64,000 nt of DNA from Shewanella sp. VB17 (GTDB lineage Bacteria > Pseudomonadota > Gammaproteobacteria > Enterobacterales > Shewanellaceae): positions 2,542,001-2,606,000 of the forward strand of contig NZ_JABRVS010000001.1 of the NCBI RefSeq assembly GCF_013248905.1, given 5' to 3'. The stretch's first letter is position 1, and each line of letters starts with the position of its first letter. Positions 18,536 to 26,844 of this stretch are shown piece after piece. The notes below the pieces were generated by a model, which saw only the letters and a list, made by a program, of their open reading frames with translations, made no database searches and had not been told where the DNA came from. The position numbers and the translations under genes were made by a program.

Positions 18536-19258
18536 ATGAAAATGGATAGTAGTATTAAAGTATTAAGTTTAGGCTTGGCAGCATTGTTTTCTTCAGCCAG
18601 TTTTGCAAATGATGCTATTGTATTGCCGAGTGAAGTATCAACAGAATATGCCATTACACTGACACAAGAACCTACTATTGTTGGTAGTATCTTTCATGGT
18701 AGCACTATTAATTGCAGAAATGATTTTAGCGAGTATTCAGCGAAAGTCGTGTCTAATTCAGATGGGTATGCATTACAAATAGTATCAGGACAAAGAATGG
18801 ATTGTCGTGCACTTATTGTCCGTGACTTTGAATTAGATCTTGATTTATACATAGATCATCCATTTCCGAACTCAGAGTTATTTTATCACTCACTTCCACT
18901 ATCAAACTTAATTGTTGATCCTTACGGTACACGAGTAACGCTTGATATGGTTCAAAACCATGAATGGAAACTGATAGAAATTGATGGCGAAGCGGTATCT
19001 TCAACAGCGACATTAGAAATTAACCATGATGCTGGTATAAGTGGTAATGCAGGCTGCAATCAATTCTTTGGTCAATCAGAACTGAAAAACAATCGTCTGC
19101 GTGTGTTACGGATGGGAATGACACAAATGGCATGTCGAGATATGAATATTGAGAGAATTGTATCAAGCGTACTTTCAGATTGGAGTTCTGTCAGTATTAA
19201 TAACAGTCAATTAACGTTGAAAGGAACAGAATATTCTCTCACTTATTCATATGATTGA
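18536..19258 (+). CDS. Exported META-domain (HslJ-like) protein
   Basis: The 240-residue product has a signal peptide (about 1-24, ending S-F-A-N). An unassigned region follows with two cysteines (in N-C-R-N and D-C-R-A). A C-terminal META domain lies at about 141-238 (W-K-L-I-E-I-D-G, then G-N-A-G-C-N-Q-F-F-G and G-M-T-Q-M-A-C). META domains occur in HslJ, a heat- and novobiocin-related envelope protein, and in secreted proteins of other bacteria; no enzyme activity is established. The two META cysteines are in the usual places. It is a single gene with long AT-rich flanks. Confidence 0.78.
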   Translation: MKMDSSIKVLSLGLAALFSSASFANDAIVLPSEVSTEYAITLTQEPTIVGSIFHGSTINCRNDFSEYSAKVVSNSDGYALQIVSGQRMDCRALIVRDFELDLDLYIDHPFPNSELFYHSLPLSNLIVDPYGTRVTLDMVQNHEWKLIEIDGEAVSSTATLEINHDAGISGNAGCNQFFGQSELKNNRLRVLRMGMTQMACRDMNIERIVSSVLSDWSSVSINNSQLTLKGTEYSLTYSYD

Positions 19259-19274
19259 ATATATTAATTAAAGG

Positions 19275-19293
19275 AAATGTGTATAACACATTT
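19275..19293 (+). terminator. Stem-loop after the META-domain gene
   Basis: AAATGTGT pairs with ACACATTT around a three-base loop 17 bases after the stop codon, followed by TGTATAGCTTT. It is a weak, AU-rich terminator candidate. Confidence 0.45.
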
Positions 19294-19377
19294 TGTATAG
19301 CTTTATAATTAATGGTTTAAAGTTAATTTTACGCCAAGTTTATTAGCATATTTCTGTTATTATACATTGCTATTAAT

Positions 19378-19417
19378 GCATAGTGATTATCTCATGGTAA
19401 AGAGGTGATCGCTATGC
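19378..19417 (+). other. 16-bp RNA hairpin with strand-specific pairing
   Basis: All 16 positions of 19378-19393 and 19402-19417 pair around an 8-base loop when read as plus-strand RNA, three of them as G-U. Read as minus-strand RNA, those three become A-C mismatches. The pairing therefore favours a plus-strand transcript, that is, the 3' region of the META-domain gene or a small RNA. The minus-strand effector gene ends 37 bases further on. Confidence 0.5.
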
Positions 19418-19453
19418 TTGAGTTCATTTTAATCGGTAATTAAATAATGATGA

Positions 19454-20548
19454 CTATTTTGAGCTGGGTGTGATCATACCTTCTTCTTGGGTGCCTTGAC
19501 CACGAATATCAAAGGTGGATATGACCGGTTTATGATCACTGGCATGAATATGGGTTAGCACATTGCTGATAACTTTTGATATACGGCCTGATTTATTTGA
19601 TATTCCAATATTGTCCAGTTGCCCTATATCATAATGTTCTCGATGGGGGCTTTTTTTAATACTGCCATCTTCATTCAGTTTTTTATAAGTCACATTGTCA
19701 CCTAGGGAACTAAAGTGGACGTCATAATCTTTGTAAATTGTCTGATTTGAACTTAGTGGGTCAACCCCATTTTTATAACGGTAATTATGATCACCTGCCA
19801 CTAATAATTCTGTGTCATTTTTGGTGTTTTTTAATAATGCTTTAATTTCTCCGTTTCGCTTTGCTTCACTATTTGAATCAAGATGCACACCTACTGCACG
19901 AAGTTTCATATTATCAATTTCAACTGTAGTGGTTACTCCACCTTTATTTTTAAAAATAGTTCCACCTTCTTGAAATTTATCGTGATCAGTGACTTTAATA
20001 TTGACATCAGGCTTTGCAAGCATGGTTAAACCAGTGCGTGATATATTCAGTAAGTGTTTCGGGTGTTTTTTTGTCATGACTCTAAATTCATTCTTGTCAA
20101 TGACATCCATATCAAGACGTTTCGCTATACGTTCGGCTAAATTTTCATTTTTAAATATAGAGTGTTTTGATTCTTGCTCTGCGATAATCACCACATCAGC
20201 ATTTTTATCTTTTAATTGAACGGTGAGTTTTTCTACGTAACATTTATTTAATGTTTTGTTGGCGGCATTCAATGTCAACACGCTGACTTTTGTCATGGAT
20301 TTTGGAGTGGATAGCTGCACATTCATATCACGTTGAATTTGATCTCGTTTTATCGATGAGTGACATCCAGTTTGATATTTTAACAAGACATTTCCATCGT
20401 TGCTTTTTGATACTGTGTAGGTCTTGGTCATATCAAGGATATTGGTTTTGAATTGAACAATATCACCATCATTTGCCTCTTTTATTTTTTTTATATCATG
20501 GACTGATAAATTGGCATGTGATGAATGTGATAAATTAATGGTTGTCAT
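19454..20548 (-). CDS. Putative type III effector, inositol-polyphosphate 5-phosphatase-like (EEP fold)
   Basis: The 364-residue protein has an N-terminal region without signal peptide or recognisable domain (1-85), then an endonuclease/exonuclease/phosphatase fold (86-348). All expected active-site motifs appear in order: L-T-L-N at 91-94, A-E-Q-E at 123-126 (metal-binding Glu), V-H-L-D at 221-224, G-D-H-N-Y-R at 252-257, D-I-G-Q-L-D-N at 307-313 and S-D-H-K-P-V at 337-342. G-D-x-N-Y-R and S-D-H-K-P-V are typical of eukaryotic-type inositol 5-phosphatases rather than of DNase I or exonuclease III. The gene lies 10 bases after a class I type III chaperone-like gene. V. parahaemolyticus VPA0450 is a known type III effector with this activity and a neighbouring chaperone. 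A nuclease or other EEP phosphatase is the alternative. Secretion is inferred. Confidence 0.75.
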   Translation of the reverse strand: MTTINLSHSSHANLSVHDIKKIKEANDGDIVQFKTNILDMTKTYTVSKSNDGNVLLKYQTGCHSSIKRDQIQRDMNVQLSTPKSMTKVSVLTLNAANKTLNKCYVEKLTVQLKDKNADVVIIAEQESKHSIFKNENLAERIAKRLDMDVIDKNEFRVMTKKHPKHLLNISRTGLTMLAKPDVNIKVTDHDKFQEGGTIFKNKGGVTTTVEIDNMKLRAVGVHLDSNSEAKRNGEIKALLKNTKNDTELLVAGDHNYRYKNGVDPLSSNQTIYKDYDVHFSSLGDNVTYKKLNEDGSIKKSPHREHYDIGQLDNIGISNKSGRISKVISNVLTHIHASDHKPVISTFDIRGQGTQEEGMITPSSK

Positions 20549-20558
20549 GATGGATGCC

Positions 20559-21014
20559 CTATACTTTTAAAAAATGATGGTATGTTGAATGAGACGAGGT
20601 ATCTTGTGTGTGGTTCACTTTATCAATCATCTCATTCCATTGCTCAATTTCAGTCGTTAATTCTTCAACCATGCGCTGTACGGCTCCGTCTAATGCTTTA
20701 TCAAGAGAAAGGGTTTGATAAGCCACTAAACGGCGACTGTCTGGTAATACCCCTAATCCCATACCGCCATAAACAGGGGCTAAAGATTGATCTGCAAACA
20801 CTAAAAATAATGTGTCAGGCATAGGATTGGGCAGTTCTTTATGGTTAGAAATGGAAACCGAAAGGGTTAAATTTAATGTGTTTTTAATTGCGGTAAGTAA
20901 AATACCATCGTCTTCATTTTCTTTATCAGATCGAAGCTCACAGCTGAATATGCCGTATTCATTAAATTTAATATCCACACCAAGAAATGAAAGTGACTGC
21001 TGATATATATCCAT
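20559..21014 (-). CDS. Putative class I type III secretion chaperone (CesT-like)
   Basis: This acidic, signal-less protein of 151 residues follows the CesT/Tir chaperone plan. An early helix leads to the strand F-N-E-Y-G-I-F-S-C-E-L near 17-27. The middle has D-T-L-F-L-V-F-A-D-Q-S and G-M-G-L-G-V-L-P-D-S-R-R-L-V-A (67-98), followed by Q-T-L-S-L-D-K-A-L. A long terminal helix ends E-Q-W-N-E-M-I. Such chaperones bind the N-terminal 20-90 residues of one effector and deliver it to the secretion ATPase. GTGGAG stands 5 bases before the ATG. The effector gene follows on the same strand after 10 bases. The match is to fold pattern and size, with low sequence conservation, so it needs a profile search. 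Confidence 0.7.
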   Translation of the reverse strand: MDIYQQSLSFLGVDIKFNEYGIFSCELRSDKENEDDGILLTAIKNTLNLTLSVSISNHKELPNPMPDTLFLVFADQSLAPVYGGMGLGVLPDSRRLVAYQTLSLDKALDGAVQRMVEELTTEIEQWNEMIDKVNHTQDTSSHSTYHHFLKV

Positions 21015-21468
21015 TAAAACTCCACAACAATTTAAATTAACACATAAAGTTCTTTATCTTAACATTAATTTCATGGTGTTAACTAGCTACTAAATATAAT
21101 AAACATGGTTAAGGTTTTTTTACTTAGATGGCTACATTTATATTGTATTTAAGGTGTAGAAAATGACGGATGTACTTGTTAACTTGTATTGTTTAATCCT
21201 TAGTTCTTACCGATGTTAAATAACCATAATAGGTTTCCACTTTAATGCTGGAGTATTTTTATTAGCTGTTGTATGCCAATGAAATGCGTCAGCGTGAATG
21301 CCAGTTTGTAGACCTTATTTATCCTCTCTTATTGGAAAATAGCAAACAGCTTACTCAACGGTTAAGTGACAGTGCTTGGTATGTTGAAAGCTACGCCTTG
21401 AAGTTGTTTGGGTATATACTTATTTATAGGCACTGCTTTACCGTTTATAAATATTAGAGGTTAACATT
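21015..21468. other. AT-rich intergenic region, promoter of the chaperone-effector unit
   Basis: This 454-base gap separates the minus-strand chaperone-effector unit from the plus-strand sugar-binding gene, so it must hold both promoters. I see no convincing sigma-70 pair. A short open frame at 21269-21457 has no coding hallmarks and is not called. An A-run in minus-strand orientation near 21115-21123 lies about 100 bases upstream of the chaperone ATG. Confidence 0.5.
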
Positions 21469-22479
21469 ATGCAGTATAATTTTTACTTATTATTCTATTG
21501 TTTACTGTTAAGTACTCCCTTGATGACAAGGGCTGATAACCTTAGGTTTGCTCTGATCCCTAAAGAAACGAACAATCCATTTTTTATTGCCAGTGGTGAA
21601 GGGTGTAAATTTGCTGCAAAAAAGTTGGGTAATGTGGAGTGCATATTTCAAGGGAGCGCTAACATTGATGTTAGAGCTCAAGATAAAATCATTTCTGACT
21701 TAATCGATACTGGTGTCGATGGGATTGCAGTTGCGATATCCCAATCTGAGTTTTTGGCCAGCCATAGCATTAAGAAAGCAATCGAACACCAGATCCCTGT
21801 TATCACCTATGATGCTGATTTTGATCCACAAACCTTAAAAAAATATCAACACTTACGATTATCATATATAGGATCTGATGACTTTGAACTCGGTAAAGCG
21901 CTGGGTGAGCAGTTAACATTATATCGTCCTAATGGCGGTGTATTGGCGATACAGAGCGGACGTCCGGACTCTCCGAATCTTAACTTGCGAGTAATGGGAG
22001 TACGCTCTGCCCTTTCTGGTAAATTATATTCTACAGCACCGGGTGAACGATTAAATGGAGATAATGGTTGGACTGAGATCAGTCAACCTTTATATAACTT
22101 TGGTCAGTTTGATAAAGCATTGGAAGATTTAAAAACGGTACTTAACTTATATCAGGATCAGAAAATCGACTCATTTGTGGCTGTCGGTGGCTGGCCTCAG
22201 TTTATTGAGGGTTATCGTGACATCGTTGAGCCTTATAAATTGGATATTGAGAGAAAGGATATTGTTGTTATTATTGGTGATTCAGCTAAAATACAACGGC
22301 AATATTTACAAGAGCATCTTGCGCATGCCAATATAGGGCAAAACCCTTTTGAAATGGGTAAACAAGCCATTTTTACCTTATATAAAATTGTCAATAAGCA
22401 AAAATATGAAAAACAGATCATGACCCCATTAACTTACTGTACGCAAGATAATTATCGTACGTGTACAGGTAAAAATTAG
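21469..22479 (+). CDS. Orphan periplasmic sugar-binding protein (RbsB/Peripla_BP_4 type)
   Basis: The 336-residue protein has a signal peptide (1-22, ending T-R-A) and a two-lobe periplasmic binding fold: L-R-F-A-L-I-P-K-E-T-N-N-P-F-F at the start, D-G-I-A-V-A-I-S and P-V-I-T-Y-D-A-D in the ribose-binding pattern, then Y-I-G-S-D-D-F-E-L-G-K-A. Such proteins bind sugars or autoinducer-like ligands for an ABC importer or a membrane sensor. No permease, ATPase, receptor or kinase gene lies beside it, so its partner is elsewhere or it works as a stand-alone ligand sensor. The ligand cannot be told from sequence. Confidence 0.82.
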   Translation: MQYNFYLLFYCLLLSTPLMTRADNLRFALIPKETNNPFFIASGEGCKFAAKKLGNVECIFQGSANIDVRAQDKIISDLIDTGVDGIAVAISQSEFLASHSIKKAIEHQIPVITYDADFDPQTLKKYQHLRLSYIGSDDFELGKALGEQLTLYRPNGGVLAIQSGRPDSPNLNLRVMGVRSALSGKLYSTAPGERLNGDNGWTEISQPLYNFGQFDKALEDLKTVLNLYQDQKIDSFVAVGGWPQFIEGYRDIVEPYKLDIERKDIVVIIGDSAKIQRQYLQEHLAHANIGQNPFEMGKQAIFTLYKIVNKQKYEKQIMTPLTYCTQDNYRTCTGKN

Positions 22480-23051
22480 CGTAATTGGGGCACACTTTTT
22501 ACTCATCAAAAAAAGATTTATTCATTAGCGTAAAAAGCGTGATCACAGCACTTTATTATTTTTGCACCAACATATTTCTTACTGGCTTGAGAAGAATACT
22601 CGTTAATTTACGTTACTACTTTTCGGCCACTTTTTATAGATAAAATAATCATTTATCCAATGGGTTTACATTGTGTTGGCATCTGTATGGCTCGATTTAA
22701 TTTGGGTCGAGACACTGGGGAAGCGCTGCTATCTTATTCATCTCTCTAGTCTCTTTATTGTTTGATGGTATATCTAGGTCAAGAGTAATGCATATGGATA
22801 ACAATAAAACGAGTGTGAGATGATGTCACTTTTAGTGAAGTAACGAGTGATTCAACAAAGGCTGTTAAGTGGACTATGGCCCTATAACAAGCAGAGTCGA
22901 TCTTTTTTGCGAAGAGGGGAGGGAGAGTCTATTCGACATGAACAAATATTTATGTTAATTAGCTTCTTCATGGTGCTGTGAAGCATTCACAATTGCATGG
23001 TCTCTAGGTATAGTAGGCCTCTTTTATCGTAATGTATGGCACCAGAGTTCT
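22480..23051. other. Intergenic region before the tol-pal operon
   Basis: This 572-base stretch has no gene I can support. It must contain the ybgC-tol promoter, but I see no strong sigma-70 pair at the proper spacing. There is no recognisable RNA or repeat. It marks the junction between the accessory stretch and the conserved envelope operon. Confidence 0.5.
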
Positions 23052-23450
23052 ATGTTTCGTTGGCCTATTTCTATTTATTATGAAGATACCGATGCCGGTG
23101 GCGTTGTGTATCATGCAAATTATCTTAAATTTTTTGAGCGTGCCCGTACTGAATGCCTAAGGGCTATTGGGGTTAATCAAACGCAGTTATTAGCTGAGGA
23201 TATTGCGTTTGTGGTAACAAGGGCCGAGCTTGATTTTTGTCGTGCAGCTCGTTTTGAGCAGAACCTTTTAGTTGAAACGCTTGTCATAGAAATGAAAAAG
23301 GCGTCGCTGACATTTCAGCAACGCTTAGTTGATCACCAAGGTGTCGTGTATTGTGAAGGCAAGATAGTCGTTGCTTGTATTACCTTGACACGAATGAAAC
23401 CTAGGGCCATTCCTCAAAATATTGTTCAGGAGTTAAAAAGTGGAAGCTGA
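23052..23450 (+). CDS. ybgC: Acyl-CoA thioesterase YbgC
   Basis: YbgC is a hot-dog-fold thioesterase that acts on acyl-CoA or acyl-carrier-protein thioesters and is associated with phospholipid synthesis at the inner membrane. The 132-residue product has the signature Y-E-D-T-D-A-G-G-V-V-Y-H-A-N-Y at 9-23, with the catalytic Asp of the D-T-D-A-G motif. It is the first gene of the tol-pal operon here, as in E. coli, and overlaps the tolQ start by 11 bases. Confidence 0.94.
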   Translation: MFRWPISIYYEDTDAGGVVYHANYLKFFERARTECLRAIGVNQTQLLAEDIAFVVTRAELDFCRAARFEQNLLVETLVIEMKKASLTFQQRLVDHQGVVYCEGKIVVACITLTRMKPRAIPQNIVQELKSGS

Positions 23451-24129
23451 AATTTCAATTATTGGATTGTTTTTACAGGCAAGTGTTTTAGTTAAGTTGG
23501 TTATGCTGACGTTACTTAGCCTCTCTATCATGTCATGGGCGGTTATTATTCAGCGTCGTCAATTGCTGAATACGGTCAGGAAGAGCTCGCTGAAATTCGA
23601 AGATAAATTTTGGTCTGGGGTCGATCTTAATAAATTGTATAAAGAGCTCTCAGTTAGGCAAGAAACCAATACGGGTTTAGAGACGTTATTTCATTCTGGT
23701 TTTAAAGAGTACGCTAGATTAAGAAAGTTAAATAATAAGGTTCCAGATGCTGTGATGGATGGCAGCTATAGGGCGATGAGAGTCTCGCTTTCAAGAGAGA
23801 TGGATAAACTGGAAACCCATCTGCCTTTGTTGGCAACGATAGGCTCAACCAGTCCCTATATTGGTTTGTTTGGTACTGTGTGGGGGATCATGAATTCATT
23901 TATTGCATTGGGTGCCGTTGAAAATGCCACGTTAGCCATGGTGGCGCCAGGGATCGCAGAAGCGCTTATTGCAACGGCGATGGGACTATTTGCAGCCATT
24001 CCAGCTGTGATTGCTTATAACCGCTTTTCAACGCAGGTGGATAAAATTGAGATGTTATATGCCAACTTTATGGAGGAGTTCTCTAGTATCCTACATCGTC
24101 AAGCGTATAGCGAAAAGGAAGAGGCATAA
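23440..24129 (+). CDS. tolQ: Tol-Pal inner-membrane motor protein TolQ
   Basis: TolQ forms the proton channel with TolR that energises TolA for outer-membrane constriction at the division site. The 229 residues show the MotA/ExbB pattern: a first membrane segment at about 14-37, a large cytoplasmic loop, then two more near 130-152 (I-G-S-T-S-P-Y-I-G-L-F-G-T-V-W-G-I) and 165-190 (A-P-G-I-A-E-A-L-I-A-T-A). The start is GTG within the ybgC end. The stop overlaps the tolR ATG by one base. Confidence 0.96.
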   Translation: MEAEISIIGLFLQASVLVKLVMLTLLSLSIMSWAVIIQRRQLLNTVRKSSLKFEDKFWSGVDLNKLYKELSVRQETNTGLETLFHSGFKEYARLRKLNNKVPDAVMDGSYRAMRVSLSREMDKLETHLPLLATIGSTSPYIGLFGTVWGIMNSFIALGAVENATLAMVAPGIAEALIATAMGLFAAIPAVIAYNRFSTQVDKIEMLYANFMEEFSSILHRQAYSEKEEA

Positions 24130-24563
24130 TGCAGCAGGGTTATCAGCGTAAACGCCGTCGTCCGGTTGCTGAGATAAATGTAGTTCCGTATATCGATGTG
24201 ATGTTGGTGCTGTTAATCATCTTTATGGTTACAGCCCCGATTGTGACCCAAGGGGTAAAGGTTGACCTCCCTCAAGCTCAATCTGAAGCCCTGTCTGCGG
24301 ACAGTAAACCTCCGATTGTCGCTTCCATCGATGCTGATGGGGCTTATTTTCTCGATGTTGGCAGTTCAAGCGCTCGTGAGACGTTGGATCTTGAAGAGAT
24401 AGCAACACGTGTTAGTGCAATGATACAGCTAGAGCCTGAGCGTCCTGTAGTGGTGAAAGCTGACAGAAGCATTGCTTATGAAAAGGTGATCCAGCTCATG
24501 GTGACATTGCAAGGTGCAGGTGTTCCTTCTGTTGGTTTGATGACAGATTCGCCAAAGGAGTGA
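24129..24563 (+). CDS. tolR: Tol-Pal inner-membrane motor protein TolR
   Basis: TolR is the ExbD-type partner of TolQ. Of 144 residues, the first 15 are cytoplasmic and basic. One membrane segment follows (about 20-38) with the proton-relay aspartate D23 in V-V-P-Y-I-D-V-M-L, the same position as in E. coli. The periplasmic domain (40-144) would bind peptidoglycan. It is coupled to tolQ by a one-base overlap and followed by tolA after 3 bases. Confidence 0.96.
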   Translation: MQQGYQRKRRRPVAEINVVPYIDVMLVLLIIFMVTAPIVTQGVKVDLPQAQSEALSADSKPPIVASIDADGAYFLDVGSSSARETLDLEEIATRVSAMIQLEPERPVVVKADRSIAYEKVIQLMVTLQGAGVPSVGLMTDSPKE

Positions 24564-24566
24564 TCA

Positions 24567-25472
24567 GTGACAATGAGAGTGAATATTAAATTTCCTTTAG
24601 TGATTTCAGCCAGTATTCATATTGGTGTGATTGTGATTCTTGCCATAGGTGTCGATTTTTCAGAAAAGCCTAAACCTCATGTTCAAGCCAGTGCACCAGC
24701 AGTCCAAGCAGTGGTTGTTGATCAAAACAAGGTGACACAGCATGTTGAGCGTTTAAAAGCTGAAAAACGAGAATCTGCGCGCAAAGAGAAAGCTAGGCAG
24801 GATAAATTAGCACACCAATTGCAGCAAGCGAGAGAGGAACGTAAGCGTGAGCAAGCTCAAATTAACAAATTAGAGCAGCAGCGTAAGCTAAAAGAAATTG
24901 AAACTAATAATGCCACTAAGGCTGCTAATTTAGCTCAAGAAAAAGAAAAACAAGCTAAGGCGTTAGCGCAACAAGCAGAAGCTGACAGAAAGCTAAAAGA
25001 GCAGGAACGTAAAGCATCTGAAGCGGCCGCTGAAAAGGCTGCAGCCAAACGTAAGCAAGAGGAAGTCGCTGCGAAGAAAGCATCTGATAAACGTAAAGCA
25101 GATGAAAAAACACGTCAATTACAAGAAAAGATGATGCAAGAGGCGTTAGCCGCTGAGCAAGCGTCATTGTCACAGACGCGTAATAAACAGCTGACGACGG
25201 AAGTGGACCGTTATACCAGTATGATACGTGCAACGATTCAGCGAAATCTCGTGGTTGATGAATCTATGCGTGGTAAGAGTTGTCTGATTTTTATTCGCTT
25301 AGCCAGTGATGGTTTTGTGACTGGAAGTAAAGTTGTGTCTGGCGATCCTGTTGTATGTCGAGCGATTAAAACAGCAATGAATAAGGCGGGACGTTTGCCA
25401 GTATCAAGTGAACCGGCTGTTTATAATGAACTAAAAGAAATTAATTTAACCGTGCAACCAGAATTTAATTAG
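24567..25472 (+). CDS. tolA: Tol-Pal bridging protein TolA
   Basis: TolA spans the periplasm from the TolQR motor to Pal and TolB. The 301 residues show one N-terminal membrane segment (about 11-30). A long charged coiled coil rich in Ala, Lys, Glu and Gln runs from about 50 to 205. The globular C-terminal TolA domain (about 210-301) has the disulfide cysteines C-L-I-F and V-C-R-A. The GTG start is favoured because AAAGGAG ends 5 bases before it; an ATG two codons later is possible. Confidence 0.95.
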   Translation: MTMRVNIKFPLVISASIHIGVIVILAIGVDFSEKPKPHVQASAPAVQAVVVDQNKVTQHVERLKAEKRESARKEKARQDKLAHQLQQAREERKREQAQINKLEQQRKLKEIETNNATKAANLAQEKEKQAKALAQQAEADRKLKEQERKASEAAAEKAAAKRKQEEVAAKKASDKRKADEKTRQLQEKMMQEALAAEQASLSQTRNKQLTTEVDRYTSMIRATIQRNLVVDESMRGKSCLIFIRLASDGFVTGSKVVSGDPVVCRAIKTAMNKAGRLPVSSEPAVYNELKEINLTVQPEFN

Positions 25473-25481
25473 AGGGGTACT

Positions 25482-26810
25482 ATGAAGACGTTAGGTAAAT
25501 GGCTCTTTCTTGGGCTTATTGTGTTAAGTGTACCTGCCAGAGCGGCGTTAGATATTGTGATCACTGAAGGTATTGACGCAGCACGTCCCATCGCTGTGAT
25601 CCCTTTTGTATGGCAAGGAGAAGGGCCAGCTCCACAGCAAATTTCTGATGTGGTCATGTCTGATCTGACTCGCAGTGGCACCTTTAAATCGTTAGATGAA
25701 TTGAGTCTACCTCAAAGAAACATCAATTCTGTGTCTCAATTTGTTGCCAAAGATTGGTCAAAGGTTGGCGCTGAAGCGGTTGTTATGGGCTCGATTAAAC
25801 CTTTTGGCAGTGATCAATATTTGGTGACATTTGACTTGGTTGATTTAGTTAAGGGGCAGATGCAATCTCATTCAGGTGCCGAATCCAGTAGTGAATACCT
25901 CATAGATAGTCGTGAAACCGTGATTTCTTTGGCTCAATTTCGTCAATATGGCCATAGGATCAGCGACATTGTTTACGAAAAACTAACAGGCGTGCGTGGT
26001 GCTTTTTTAACGCGAATAGCGTATGTTGTAGTGAAGCATGGAGAGGCCTCACCATATCATTTAATGATTTCTGATTATGATGGTTATAACGAACAGATGT
26101 TATTACGCTCCCCTGAGCCCCTAATGTCTCCTTCTTGGTCTCCTGATGGTCGGAAATTGGCTTATGTCAGTTTTGAAAATAAGAGATCTGAAATATTTAT
26201 ACAGGATATTTACACCCAGTCTAGAGCTAAAATCACCAGTTTTGATGGCATTAATGGTTCTCCTGTTTTTTCACCCAACGGTAAAAAATTGGCGCTGACT
26301 CTCTCTAAAGATGGTCAGCCAGAAGTGTATGTAGTGGATATTGATACCAAAGCCTTAAAGCGTGTGACTAACCATTATGCTATTGATACCGAAGCATCAT
26401 GGTTTCCCGATGGTAAATCACTTATTTTCACCTCTGAGCGAGGTGGACGTCCTCAAATTTACAAGGTGTCATTAGCATCGGGCAAAGTGCAACGGATGAC
26501 ATTTGAAGGAGAATGGAATTTAGGGGGGTCAATTTCTCCGGATGGGCGGAGTATGGTATTTGTTAATCGAACGAAAGGTAAGTTTAACATTGCACGAATG
26601 GATCTCGAAACACGCTTTATGCAGGTGTTAACTTCTACTCGTCTTGATGAGTCACCCAGTGTTGCCCCCAACGGTAGTATGGTGATCTATGGGACAACCT
26701 ATCAAGGAAAGCAAGTGTTAGCAGCGGTTTCAACCGATGGACGATTTAAGGCTCGATTGCCTGCAGTTCAAGGGGAAATTAAATCACCCTCTTGGTCACC
26801 ATTTTTATAA
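25482..26810 (+). CDS. tolB: Tol-Pal periplasmic beta-propeller TolB
   Basis: TolB is a periplasmic protein that exchanges between Pal and TolA. The 442-residue precursor has a signal peptide (1-21, ending A-R-A-A). An N-terminal alpha/beta domain (to about 160) is followed by a six-bladed propeller whose blades carry repeats such as S-P-S-W-S-P-D-G-R-K-L-A-Y-V and G-S-P-V-F-S-P-N-G-K-K-L-A. The C-terminus P-S-W-S-P-F-L is typical. It sits between tolA and pal. Confidence 0.96.
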   Translation: MKTLGKWLFLGLIVLSVPARAALDIVITEGIDAARPIAVIPFVWQGEGPAPQQISDVVMSDLTRSGTFKSLDELSLPQRNINSVSQFVAKDWSKVGAEAVVMGSIKPFGSDQYLVTFDLVDLVKGQMQSHSGAESSSEYLIDSRETVISLAQFRQYGHRISDIVYEKLTGVRGAFLTRIAYVVVKHGEASPYHLMISDYDGYNEQMLLRSPEPLMSPSWSPDGRKLAYVSFENKRSEIFIQDIYTQSRAKITSFDGINGSPVFSPNGKKLALTLSKDGQPEVYVVDIDTKALKRVTNHYAIDTEASWFPDGKSLIFTSERGGRPQIYKVSLASGKVQRMTFEGEWNLGGSISPDGRSMVFVNRTKGKFNIARMDLETRFMQVLTSTRLDESPSVAPNGSMVIYGTTYQGKQVLAAVSTDGRFKARLPAVQGEIKSPSWSPFL

Positions 26811-26844
26811 CGATATTTACTGATAAAAAATTAAGGATTTTACG

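Noticed and set aside
21269..21457. Open frame of 62 codons before the sugar-binding gene
   Set aside because: It begins at a non-ATG codon, has no good ribosome-binding site and no recognisable domain; it may be a chance frame in AT-rich DNA.
22992..23014. TTGCAT and TATAGT as a promoter for ybgC
   Set aside because: The spacing is 10 bases, far short of the 16-18 needed for sigma-70.
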